A stretch of 64,000 bases of DNA from Streptomyces ficellus (GTDB lineage: Bacteria > Actinomycetota > Actinomycetes > Streptomycetales > Streptomycetaceae), in the NCBI RefSeq assembly GCF_009739905.1, contig NZ_CP034279.1, positions 2,666,001 to 2,730,000 of the forward strand, written 5' to 3'. The notes under the pieces were generated by a model that saw nothing but the letters and a program-made list of their open reading frames with translations, made no database searches and was not told the DNA's origin. The position numbers and the translations under genes were made by a program. Position 1 is the first letter of the stretch; the number at the start of each line of letters is the position of its first letter. This document shows, piece after piece, positions 23,517 through 31,540 of this stretch.

Positions 23517-24812
23517 CTACCAGGGCAGGTCGCGCACCTGCTCCACGCACAGCACCAGGAACAGCAGCCCCGCCACGCCCAGGACCCCGTTGCTGAGCCA
23601 TCCGTTGCGCCACTCGCGCGGGGTGCGGGAGGAGTTGAGGAGCCAGACCAGGGTGAGGGCGAGGAACGGCATGAAGAAGGCGCCGACGACGCCGTACACG
23701 ATGACCAGGCCGAACGGCTGGTCCAGGAAGAGCAGGGACATCGGCGGGAACGTCAGCCACAGCAGGTAGGCCCGGAAGGGCAGCGACTTCTCCCGGGTGC
23801 CGGCGGCCACCGCCTCGCCGGTGGCGGGCTCCCGGCCGCGGAAGCGGCTGACGAAGTCGGCGAACATCAGGCTCACGCCGTGCCAGACGCCGATGAGGGA
23901 GGTGATGGAGGTGGCGAAGAACCCGATGAGGAACAGCTTGGCGGTGGCCCCGCCGTACTGGTCCTCCAGGACCTTGCCGAGGTCGAGCAGCCCCTTGTCG
24001 CCCTTGGCGAGGGCGACGCCGGAGGAGTGGAGCAGCTCGGCGCCGACGAAGAGCATGGCGACGACGAAGATGCCGGTGGTGATGTAGGCGACGCGGTTGT
24101 CGAGCCGCATCACCTTCATCCACGAGGTGTCCGTCCAGCCCTTGGCGTTGACCCAGTAGCCGTACGCGGCCAGCGTGATCGTCCCGCCGACGCCGCCGAC
24201 CAGGCCGAGGGTGTAGATCAGCGAGCCGTCGGGCAGGACGGGCGCGAGTCCGGCGAACGCCTCGCCCAGGTGCGGGGTGACGCGGATGGCGAGGTAGACG
24301 GTGACGACGAACATGACGCCGACGAGGAGGGTCATGACCTTCTCGAAGACGGCGTACCGGTTGAACCAGACGAAGACCAGTCCGCCGAGGCCGCACAGGA
24401 CGGCCCACCACTTGAGGTCCATGACGCCGGGGAAGAGGGCCTGGAGGGGCAGGGCGCTGGAGGACATGGCGGCGGCGCCGTACACGAAGCCCCAGACGGC
24501 GACGTACCCGGCGAAGTAGACGGTGGTCCAGGCGCCGAGGCTGCGCCAGCCGTCGAAGAGGGTGCGGCCGGTGGCCAGGTGCCAGCGGCCGGCGGCCTCG
24601 GCGAGCGAGATCTTGACGAGGCAGCCGATGACGGCGGCCCACAGGAGCGTGTAGCCGAACTTGCTGCCCGCGATGAGCGTGGCGACGAGGTCGCCGGCGC
24701 CGACCCCGGTCGCGGCCACGACGATGCCCGGACCGATGTAACGCCAACTGGCCTTGCGGAGCGGGGGCCCGGCCGTTCCCTCGGTCTCGCCCTGTCGCGC
24801 GGTGTCTGCCAT
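23517..24812 (-). CDS. Nramp-related transporter lacking metal-site motifs
   Basis: A 431-residue polytopic membrane protein of the Nramp superfamily, with about eleven hydrophobic helices. Canonical Nramp manganese/iron transporters carry DPGN in helix 1 and MPH in helix 6; here the corresponding segments read TGVGAGDL and GGVGGTITLAAYG, so neither metal-coordinating motif is present. It therefore belongs to a divergent Nramp-related clade, some members of which move other cations such as Mg2+ or Al3+. The substrate is unknown. ATG 24812 is chosen by the typical MADTA-like start and an AAAGG element; an upstream start at 24845 lacks support. Monocistronic. Confidence 0.82.
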   Translation of the reverse strand: MADTARQGETEGTAGPPLRKASWRYIGPGIVVAATGVGAGDLVATLIAGSKFGYTLLWAAVIGCLVKISLAEAAGRWHLATGRTLFDGWRSLGAWTTVYFAGYVAVWGFVYGAAAMSSSALPLQALFPGVMDLKWWAVLCGLGGLVFVWFNRYAVFEKVMTLLVGVMFVVTVYLAIRVTPHLGEAFAGLAPVLPDGSLIYTLGLVGGVGGTITLAAYGYWVNAKGWTDTSWMKVMRLDNRVAYITTGIFVVAMLFVGAELLHSSGVALAKGDKGLLDLGKVLEDQYGGATAKLFLIGFFATSITSLIGVWHGVSLMFADFVSRFRGREPATGEAVAAGTREKSLPFRAYLLWLTFPPMSLLFLDQPFGLVIVYGVVGAFFMPFLALTLVWLLNSSRTPREWRNGWLSNGVLGVAGLLFLVLCVEQVRDLPW

Positions 24813-25012
24813 GCGTGTGCCGCCTTTCGCTCGTCCCCTGGTCACACGACGTCACGACACCAAAGCGCGGCGCGTGGTGATCGCGCAAGGGGTCGTACGG
24901 GGGGCGGCGTGGCGCGGCGCGGCCGGAGACGTACTTGACGCGCTCATGCCACGGCCGGACGATGCGTCGCACGGGGAGACCCACCCCGTGCCCCCCACCG
25001 CAGGAGACATCC

Positions 25013-26353
25013 ATGCGCATCCGCATACGCGGCAGAAGGTCCGCCGCCCTGACGGCCCTGCTGGCCCTCGCCGTCGCGGCACCGCTCACCGCCACCCCGA
25101 CGACGGCCGCGCCGCCCGTGGCCGCCACCCCGGCCGCCGCCGCGGAGGAGGTCGTCCGGCAGTACGAGATCCATGGCCCGTCCACCCCCGCCGAGCGCAC
25201 CGCGCTCGCCGCCACCGGCGCCTCCGTCGACGAGGCCGGTGGCCACGCGGTCGTCGTCAGCGCCAACGCCGAACAGGCCCGGAAGCTGCGCGCCCTCGGC
25301 CACCGGCTGGAGGCCCTGCCCGCCCCGCCCGACCGCGGCCAGGGCGGCACGGCGCTCGGCGCCATGGACTTCCCCTCCGCCGACGCGCGCTACCACAACT
25401 ACGCGGAGATGAACGCGGAGATCACCCAGCGGCTCCAGCAGTACCCCGGCATCATGAGCCGCCGCGTCATCGGGAAGTCGTACCAGGGGCGCGACATCGT
25501 CGCCATCAAGATCAGCGACAACGTGGCCACCGACGAGAACGAGCCCGAGGTCCTCTTCACCCACCACCAGCACGCCCGCGAACACCTCACGGTCGAGATG
25601 GCGCTGTACCTGCTGCGCGAACTCGGCGCCGGCTACGGCTCCGACCCCCGCGTCACCAGCGCCGTGAACAACCGCGAGATCTGGATCGTGCCGGACCTCA
25701 ACCCGGACGGCGGCGAGTACGACATCGCCTCCGGCTCGTACCGCAGCTGGCGCAAGAACCGGCAGCCGAACTCCGGCTCGTCGTACATCGGCACCGACAT
25801 GAACCGGAACTGGGACTTCAAGTGGGGCTGCTGCGGCGGCTCCTCCGGCTCCCCGGGCTCCGACACCTACCGGGGCCGCGCCGCCGAGTCCGCCCCCGAG
25901 GTGAAGGTCGTCTCCGACTTCGTCCGCTCCCGGGTGGTCGGCGGCAAGCAGCAGATCAGGGCGGGCATCGACTTCCACACGTACAGCGAGCTGGTCCTGT
26001 GGCCGTACGGCTACACCTACAGCGACACCGCCCCCGGCCTCACCCAGGACGACCGCGACGCCTTCGCGACCGTCGGCCGCAAGATGGCCGCGAGCAACGG
26101 CTACACGCCCGAGCAGTCGAGCGACCTCTACATCACCGACGGGTCCATCGACGACTACCTGTGGGGCGCGCACAAGATCTTCGGGTACACCTTCGAGATG
26201 TACCCGCGTTCCGCCTCGGGCGGCGGCTTCTACCCGCCCGACGAGGTCATCGAGCGCGAGACGAGCCGCAACCGTGACGCGGTGCTGCAACTGATCGAGA
26301 ACGCCGACTGCATGTACCGGTCCATCGGCAAGGAACAGCAGTACTGCGCCTGA
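25013..26353 (+). CDS. Secreted M14 zinc carboxypeptidase
   Basis: A 446-residue secreted metallocarboxypeptidase of family M14 that removes C-terminal residues from peptides outside the cell. A signal peptide (about 1-33) is followed by a propeptide-like region to about residue 120 and the catalytic domain. Zinc ligands are His187 and Glu190 (HARE) and His322 (DFHTYSE); the catalytic Glu395 lies in [21 protein letters not shown] loop and the NRNWD substrate segment are typical of the Streptomyces enzymes. The ATG at 25013 has an AGGAG element 7 nt upstream. A 20-bp stem terminator follows immediately. Confidence 0.94.
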   Translation: MRIRIRGRRSAALTALLALAVAAPLTATPTTAAPPVAATPAAAAEEVVRQYEIHGPSTPAERTALAATGASVDEAGGHAVVVSANAEQARKLRALGHRLEALPAPPDRGQGGTALGAMDFPSADARYHNYAEMNAEITQRLQQYPGIMSRRVIGKSYQGRDIVAIKISDNVATDENEPEVLFTHHQHAREHLTVEMALYLLRELGAGYGSDPRVTSAVNNREIWIVPDLNPDGGEYDIASGSYRSWRKNRQPNSGSSYIGTDMNRNWDFKWGCCGGSSGSPGSDTYRGRAAESAPEVKVVSDFVRSRVVGGKQQIRAGIDFHTYSELVLWPYGYTYSDTAPGLTQDDRDAFATVGRKMAASNGYTPEQSSDLYITDGSIDDYLWGAHKIFGYTFEMYPRSASGGGFYPPDEVIERETSRNRDAVLQLIENADCMYRSIGKEQQYCA

Positions 26354-26360
26354 CGGGTAC

Positions 26361-26418
26361 GGACCGGCGCGGTACGGCGGGAAACCGCCGTCGGGAGACC
26401 GCCGTACCGCGCCGGTCC
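26361..26418. terminator. Bidirectional terminator, 20-bp perfect stem
   Basis: 26361-26380 is perfectly complementary to 26399-26418, with an 18-nt loop that itself contains a GGCGG/CCGCC pair. It lies between the convergent carboxypeptidase and GntP permease genes. Confidence 0.88.
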
Positions 26419-26423
26419 ACGTG

Positions 26424-27854
26424 TCACACCACCAGGCTCAGACCCGCCGCGACGGCGAAGCCGGCCACCGACAGGACCGACTCCAGCACCGTCCAGGACT
26501 TGAGCGTGTCGCGCTCGGAGATGCCGAAGTACGTGGAGACGATCCAGAACCCGCCGTCGTTGACGTGCGAGGCGAAGATCGACCCGGCGGAGATGGCCAT
26601 GATGACCAGCGCCAGGAACGCCTGCGAGTGGTCGCCGTGCTCGACCAGTGGCAGCACGATGCCGGCCGTCGTGACGATCGCGACCGTCGCCGAGCCCTGG
26701 GCGACCCGCAGCACCAGCGCGATCAGGTAGGCGAGCACGATCACCGGCAGGCCGATGCCGTTGAAGGTGTCCGAGAGCGCCTGGGCGACGCCGCCGGCCT
26801 TGAGGACCGCGCCGAAGACACCGCCCGCGCCGACCACGAGCAGGATGTTGCCGACCGGCTTGAGGGACCGCGTGGACACCGACTCCAGCGACCCGCGGGT
26901 CCAGCCGCGCCGGACGCCCAGCACGTAGTACGCCAGCACCAGGGCGATCGTCAGCGCCACGAACGGGTTGCCGAAGAACTCCACGACCGAGCGGAGGGTG
27001 GAGGGTTCGAGGGCGATCGAGGAGAACGTCGCGGCGAGGATGAGGACCAGCGGCGTGCCGATGACGGCGAGGACGGTGGACAGCGCCACCGGCGCCTCCG
27101 ACTCCCCGCCCCGCTCCCGGGCCACCTCGGCCCTGGCCTGCTCGGCGGCCTCCAGCATGTCCTCCGGTACGGGCACGAAGAGCCGTTCGCCGATCCAGGC
27201 GGCGTAGCCCCAGGCGGCGAGGACCGCGGGGACGCCGACGGCGACGCCCATGAGGATGACCCAGCCGAGCGAGACGTGCAGCAGTCCGGCCGCGGCCACC
27301 GGGCCGGGGTGCGGGGGCAGGAACGCGTGCGTCATGGACAGGCCCGCGAGCAGCGGCATCGCGTAGAGGAGGACCGAGCGGCCGGACCGCTTGGCGGCGG
27401 CGTACACGATCGGCGCGAGGACGAAGATGCCGACGTCGAAGAAGACCGGGATGCCGAAGATCAGGCCGGTCAGGCCCATGGCGAGCGGCGCCCGCCTCTC
27501 GCCGAACAGGCCGAGGAGCCGGGAGGACAGCACCTGCGCCCCGCCGGACACTTCGAGGATCGCGCCGAGCATGGTGCCCAGGCCGATGATGATCGCGACG
27601 TGACCGAGGATGCCGCCCATGCCGGCCTCGACGACGGAGGTGGCGGCGGACTTCTGGACGGTGCCGAACAGTTCGGTGACGGACAGCCCGGCGGCGAGGC
27701 CGACGGCTATGGAGACGGCGAGCAGCGCGACGAACGGCTGGAGCCGGACCTTGATGATGAGGAAGAGGAGGAGGGCGATGCCGAGGGCTGCGACGGTGAG
27801 GAGACCGGCGGTGCCGTCGACGAGGAGGAGCAGGCCTCCGGTGTGCACGGGCAT
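26424..27854 (-). CDS. GntP-family permease
   Basis: A 476-residue polytopic permease of the GntP family, proton symporters for gluconate-type acids or, in DsdX-like members, D-serine. Typical segments are LQPFVALLAVSIAVGL, FGIPVFFDVGIFVLAPI, AFLPPHPGPVAAA and SIFASHVNDGGFWIVS. It is the last gene of the kinase-IclR-RidA run, separated from ridA by 87 bp that hold a 13-bp hairpin. Neighbouring D-amino-acid enzymes favour a D-amino acid or N-acyl-D-amino acid as substrate; the sugar-acid kinase upstream would instead favour gluconate or ketogluconate. Sequence alone does not decide. Confidence 0.9.
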   Translation of the reverse strand: MPVHTGGLLLLVDGTAGLLTVAALGIALLLFLIIKVRLQPFVALLAVSIAVGLAAGLSVTELFGTVQKSAATSVVEAGMGGILGHVAIIIGLGTMLGAILEVSGGAQVLSSRLLGLFGERRAPLAMGLTGLIFGIPVFFDVGIFVLAPIVYAAAKRSGRSVLLYAMPLLAGLSMTHAFLPPHPGPVAAAGLLHVSLGWVILMGVAVGVPAVLAAWGYAAWIGERLFVPVPEDMLEAAEQARAEVARERGGESEAPVALSTVLAVIGTPLVLILAATFSSIALEPSTLRSVVEFFGNPFVALTIALVLAYYVLGVRRGWTRGSLESVSTRSLKPVGNILLVVGAGGVFGAVLKAGGVAQALSDTFNGIGLPVIVLAYLIALVLRVAQGSATVAIVTTAGIVLPLVEHGDHSQAFLALVIMAISAGSIFASHVNDGGFWIVSTYFGISERDTLKSWTVLESVLSVAGFAVAAGLSLVV

Positions 27855-27883
27855 GTGGGGACTCTTTCGGGCAGGGCGGATCG

Positions 27884-27916
27884 CGGCACGGCGCCCGGGG
27901 GTGGGGCGCCGTGCCG
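27884..27916. terminator. Intra-operon hairpin, 13-bp stem
   Basis: 27884-27896 pairs perfectly with 27904-27916 around 7 nt. It lies between the RidA stop and the permease start, both on the minus strand, so it may end most transcripts or attenuate permease expression. Confidence 0.65.
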
Positions 27917-27941
27917 TGGTGCGGCGGCTGGTGCAGGGGGA

Positions 27942-28346
27942 TCAGTCCAGGACGGCGAGGGCGTCGATCTCGATGAGCAGACCGGCGGGGAGACCGACGT
28001 AGACCGTGGTGCGGGCGGCGGGGGCGACGGTCAGGCCGGCGAAGTACGCGTTGTAGATCTCGTTCATCTCGGCGAAGTGCGCCGTGTCCGTGAGGTAGAC
28101 GCGCATCATCATCACGTCGTCCCAGCTCGCGCCGCCCTCCTTCAGGACCGCCTCGACGTTGGCCAGGGTCTGGAGGGTCTGCTCGCGCAGGGTGGGGCCG
28201 GCCGGGGTCGGGGCCTGTCCCTCGACGGCGGGGAGGAAGCCGACCTGGCCGGCGACCTGGAGGATGTTGCCCTTGCGCACGCCGTGGGAGAACTTCGCGG
28301 GCGGGGCGGTGTGGGTGGCGGGGGTGATCGCGGTCTTCTCGCTCAT
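27942..28346 (-). CDS. RidA-family enamine/imine deaminase
   Basis: A 134-residue RidA (YjgF/YER057c) protein. The family hydrolyses reactive enamines such as 2-aminoacrylate, released by PLP-dependent dehydratases, to ketoacids. The conserved substrate Arg is in ARTTVYVGLPAGLLIEIDA, and the early VAGQVGFLP and central EAVLKEGGASWDDV segments match the family. The ATG overlaps the IclR stop (ATGA). Sharing a locus with a PLP D-amino-acid lyase/deaminase gives it a ready enamine source. The protein is a few residues longer at the N-terminus than housekeeping RidA. Confidence 0.92.
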   Translation of the reverse strand: MSEKTAITPATHTAPPAKFSHGVRKGNILQVAGQVGFLPAVEGQAPTPAGPTLREQTLQTLANVEAVLKEGGASWDDVMMMRVYLTDTAHFAEMNEIYNAYFAGLTVAPAARTTVYVGLPAGLLIEIDALAVLD

Positions 28347-29107
28347 GGGTGTGCTTCCTTGGGTGGGGTGGTGCCGGAGTACTCCCCGCTGATGGCGTCG
28401 GCGGTGCGGCGCACCAGCGGCAGGAGGGTGAGGAGTTCGTCGGCGGTGACGACGACGTTCGGCGCGGACACCGACATGGCGGCGACGACCCGGCCGTCGG
28501 CGCCGCGGACGGGGGCCGCGACGCAGTTGATGGACTCCTCGTGGCCGCCGAGGTCGGTGGCCCAGCCCTGTTCGCGCACGGTCGCCAGTTCCTGGAGGAA
28601 GGCGGCGGCGTTCGGGATCGAACGGGACGTGTACATGGGGTAGTCGAGCTTCCCGGCCAGGGCGCGGCGCTCGGTCTCGGGCAGGTCCGCGAGCAGCAGC
28701 TTGGCCACGGCGGCGACGGTGATCGCGACGGGCTTGCCGATGCGCGAGTACATCCGCACCGGGTAGCGGCTGTCGACCTTGTCGATGTAGAGCACCTCGC
28801 CCTCCTCGTGGACGGCGAGGTGCACGGTGTGGCCGGTCTGTTCGTTGAGCGCGACGAGGTGGGGGTGCGCGATCTCGCGGATGTCGAGGCTCTCGACGGC
28901 CTCCTGGGCGAGGGCGAACAGCCGGGCGCCGAGGCGGTAGCGCTGGTCCTCCTGGCGGTAGACGAGGCCGTGCTCGTGGAGGGTGCGCAGCAGCCGCAGC
29001 GCGGTCGACTTGTGCACGCCGAGGGCGTCGGCGACCTGCCCGAGGTCGGCGGGGCCCCGGGCGAGCAGCGGCAGGATGCTCAGCGCGCGGTCGACGGTCT
29101 GGCTCAT
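28343..29107 (-). CDS. IclR-family transcriptional regulator
   Basis: A 254-residue IclR regulator: N-terminal winged helix (residues 1-60, ALSILPLLARGPADLGQVADALGVHKSTALRLL in pieces) and C-terminal effector domain (about 75-245) with GKPVAIT, MSVSAPN and a conserved Cys in INCVAAPV. It is coupled by ATGA overlaps to the kinase before it and ridA after it. It most likely controls both divergent operons through the palindrome at 30218-30234, with a metabolite of the pathway as effector. Confidence 0.92.
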   Translation of the reverse strand: MSQTVDRALSILPLLARGPADLGQVADALGVHKSTALRLLRTLHEHGLVYRQEDQRYRLGARLFALAQEAVESLDIREIAHPHLVALNEQTGHTVHLAVHEEGEVLYIDKVDSRYPVRMYSRIGKPVAITVAAVAKLLLADLPETERRALAGKLDYPMYTSRSIPNAAAFLQELATVREQGWATDLGGHEESINCVAAPVRGADGRVVAAMSVSAPNVVVTADELLTLLPLVRRTADAISGEYSGTTPPKEAHP

Positions 29108-30129
29108 GGCGTACGTACCTCCTGGTCCTCCCCGGTCCGTGTCCAGCCGGGGCCGAGGTGCAGTCTCCCCCAGGCGTCGTCGTCGAGTCCGGCGAGGCGG
29201 TCGGCGTGTGCGGTGGCGGGCGGGTCGCCGAGGTCGCCGGGGACGGTGAGCGCGGCGGCGGCCATGAGGTGCCCGTGGCGCAGGCGCCGGGTGTGGTCGA
29301 GCCCGCGGAGCGTCGCCGACAGGAACCCGGCGGCGAACGCGTCCCCGGCGCCGACGGGCGCGACGACGTCGACACGGGGCGCGGGGGCGAAGGTGACGGC
29401 GTCCGGCTCCCCGTCCGCGCGGCGGGCGTACACGGTCGCGCCGCGCGCCCCGTGCTTGACCACCAGCACGGCCGGCTGCGGCAGCGCCTCCCGGACGGCC
29501 GCCGCGCCGCGCAGGCCCCACGCCGCCTCCGCCTCGTCGTCACCGGTGAGGACGAGGTCGGCGCCCCGGGCGAGGTCCAGCAGGACGGCGGGGTCGGCGC
29601 CGCGCCACAGCCCGGCCCGGTGGTTGACGTCGAAGGAGACCAGGGGGCGGCCGGGGCGGGGGGCGGTGAGCGCGCGCATCAGGGCCAGGCAGTCGTCGGA
29701 GAGCGCGGCGGTGATCCCGGACAGGTGCAGGACGCGGGCGTCGTCGACGTCCTCGTACGGCACCGTCCGCGGCGACATGGCGGAGGCGGCGGACCCGGCC
29801 CGGTAGTAGACGACCTCGTGGGTGTCGGTGGCGCGGTCGGTGGCCGTGCGGAAGTAGACGCCGGTCGGGCGGTCCGGGTCGCGGCGCACCGCGGTGGTGT
29901 CGACCCCGTACGCGGCGACGGCGTCCACCAGGTGGTCGCCGAAGCCGTCGGCGCCGACGCGGCTGACCCAGCGGACGCGGTGGCCCGCCGCGGCGAGCGC
30001 GCAGGCGACGTTGGACTCGGCGCCCCCGATGGCGCGGGCGAAGGACGGCACGTCGGCGAGGCGGCCGGGCCGGGACGGCAGGAACGTGACCATGGACTCA
30101 CCGAGACAGATGACGTCGGTTGCGGTCAC
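29104..30129 (-). CDS. PfkB-family kinase, KDG-kinase-like
   Basis: A 341-residue ribokinase-superfamily sugar kinase closest in pattern to 2-keto-3-deoxygluconate kinases. The N-terminal signature GGAESNVACALAAAG, sugar-contact SFDVNHRAGLWR and the C-terminal PfkB motif VGAGDAFAAGF with the catalytic Asp are intact. GTG at 30129 has GAGGAG upstream. It is the first gene of the minus-strand operon. Why a KDG-type kinase accompanies D-amino-acid enzymes is unclear: deamination of D-glucosaminate-like compounds gives KDG, which would link the enzymes, but this is inference. Confidence 0.9.
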   Translation of the reverse strand: MTATDVICLGESMVTFLPSRPGRLADVPSFARAIGGAESNVACALAAAGHRVRWVSRVGADGFGDHLVDAVAAYGVDTTAVRRDPDRPTGVYFRTATDRATDTHEVVYYRAGSAASAMSPRTVPYEDVDDARVLHLSGITAALSDDCLALMRALTAPRPGRPLVSFDVNHRAGLWRGADPAVLLDLARGADLVLTGDDEAEAAWGLRGAAAVREALPQPAVLVVKHGARGATVYARRADGEPDAVTFAPAPRVDVVAPVGAGDAFAAGFLSATLRGLDHTRRLRHGHLMAAAALTVPGDLGDPPATAHADRLAGLDDDAWGRLHLGPGWTRTGEDQEVRTP

Positions 30130-30217
30130 GCTGGGGGCTCCTCACTGGGTCCGCCGGATCCATTGACCCGGCATTGCGCCGGATGTTAGACACCACTGAG
30201 CGATATACGCAATGACC

Positions 30218-30234
30218 GTTGCACAGAATGCAAC
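30218..30234. promoter_or_regulatory. Palindromic operator candidate (IclR target)
   Basis: GTTGCACAGAATGCAAC is a perfect 6-5-6 inverted repeat in the 122-bp gap between the divergent kinase and PLP-enzyme genes, and lies 18 bp before the latter's ATG. Length and symmetry fit IclR-family operators. Confidence 0.6.
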
Positions 30235-30251
30235 AGATGGAGAGGGTGGCC

Positions 30252-31529
30252 ATGCACCTCAAGGCCGAGCACCTGGACCGGGAGCCCGTCGACCACCGGT
30301 TCAAAGGGCTTCCCCTGGACGCCGAGGGCCTGACCGTCGGCGAACTGGCCGCACAGCGCCGCGACCTCTTCACCGGCGGCTTCACCACCCCCGTCCTCGC
30401 CCTGTCCGCCGAGGCGCTGGAGCACAACCTGGCGCTGCTGGAGACCTACGCCGAGCGGCACGGCCTCGCCTTCGCCCCGCACGGCAAGACCTCCATGGCG
30501 CCCCAGTTGTTCGACCGGCAGGTCGCGCACGGCGCGTGGGGGATCACCGCGGCCGTACCCCACCAGGCCCGCGTCTACCGGGCGTTCGGCGTCCGGCGGA
30601 TCTTCCTCGCCAACGAGGTCGTCGACGCCGCCGCCCTGCGCTGGGTGGCCGCCGAGCTGGAGCGGGACCCGGACTTCCGCTTCATCTGCTACGTCGACTC
30701 CGTACGCGGCGTCGAGCTGATGGACCAGGCGCTGGCCGGCGCGGGCGCCTCCCGCCCGGTCGACGTCGTCGTGGAGCTGGGCGCGGGCGACGGCGCGCGC
30801 ACCGGGGCGCGCACCGACGCGGACTGCGCCGCCGTCGCGGACGCGGTCGCCGCGACGCGCACCCTGCGCCTGGTGGGCGTCGCGGGCTACGAGGGCGAGG
30901 TCCCGGACGCGACACCGGAACGGGTGCGGGCGTGGCTGGAGCGGCTCACCGGCCTCGCGGTGGCGTTCGACAAGGACGGCCGCTTCCCGGACGGCCTCGA
31001 CGAGATCGTCGTCAGCGCGGGCGGCAGCGCCTGGTTCGACACGGTCGCCGAGGTGTTCGCTGAACTCGCACCGCTGTCCCGCCCGGTGCTGAAGCTGCTG
31101 CGCTCCGGGGCGTACGTGTCCCACGACGACGGCCAGTACCGCAACCTCACCCCCTTCAACCGGGTCCCCGGCGAAGGAGCGCTCCAGCCCGCGTTCCGCC
31201 TGTGGGCCCAGGTGGTGTCCCGCCCGACACCGGACCAGGCCTTCGTCAACGCGGGCAAGCGCGACGCGGCGTACGACCTCCACCTCCCCGAGGCGCAGGT
31301 CGTCCGCTCCGCGCGCGACGGGTCGGTCCGCCCGGCGGACGGGATCACCGTGAGCCGCCTGTCGGACCAGCACGCCTGGCTGGAGACCGCGGACGGCGCC
31401 CGGCTGGAGGTGGGCGACTGGGTGGGCATGGGCCTGTCGCACCCCTGCACGTCGTTCGACAAGTGGCAGCTGATCCCGGTGGTCGAGGCGGACGGCACGG
31501 TCACCGACTTCATCCGTACCTTCTTCTAG
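30252..31529 (+). CDS. PLP-dependent D-amino-acid deaminase/lyase (DSD1-like)
   Basis: A 425-residue fold-type III PLP enzyme of the D-threonine aldolase/D-serine dehydratase (DSD1) group. Lys79 in FAPHGKTSMAP is the expected PLP lysine, and the C-terminal metal site His397-x-Cys399 (LSHPCTSFDKW) required by eukaryotic-type D-serine dehydratases is present. Likely reaction: elimination or aldol cleavage of a beta-hydroxy D-amino acid, giving an enamine that RidA would hydrolyse. The ATG at 30252 follows GGAGAGG; an earlier in-frame ATG at 30219 lies inside the palindrome and lacks a ribosome-binding site. It is the first gene of the plus-strand operon; the deacylase follows after 11 bp. Confidence 0.88.
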   Translation: MHLKAEHLDREPVDHRFKGLPLDAEGLTVGELAAQRRDLFTGGFTTPVLALSAEALEHNLALLETYAERHGLAFAPHGKTSMAPQLFDRQVAHGAWGITAAVPHQARVYRAFGVRRIFLANEVVDAAALRWVAAELERDPDFRFICYVDSVRGVELMDQALAGAGASRPVDVVVELGAGDGARTGARTDADCAAVADAVAATRTLRLVGVAGYEGEVPDATPERVRAWLERLTGLAVAFDKDGRFPDGLDEIVVSAGGSAWFDTVAEVFAELAPLSRPVLKLLRSGAYVSHDDGQYRNLTPFNRVPGEGALQPAFRLWAQVVSRPTPDQAFVNAGKRDAAYDLHLPEAQVVRSARDGSVRPADGITVSRLSDQHAWLETADGARLEVGDWVGMGLSHPCTSFDKWQLIPVVEADGTVTDFIRTFF

Positions 31530-31540
31530 GAGCGGCCGGC

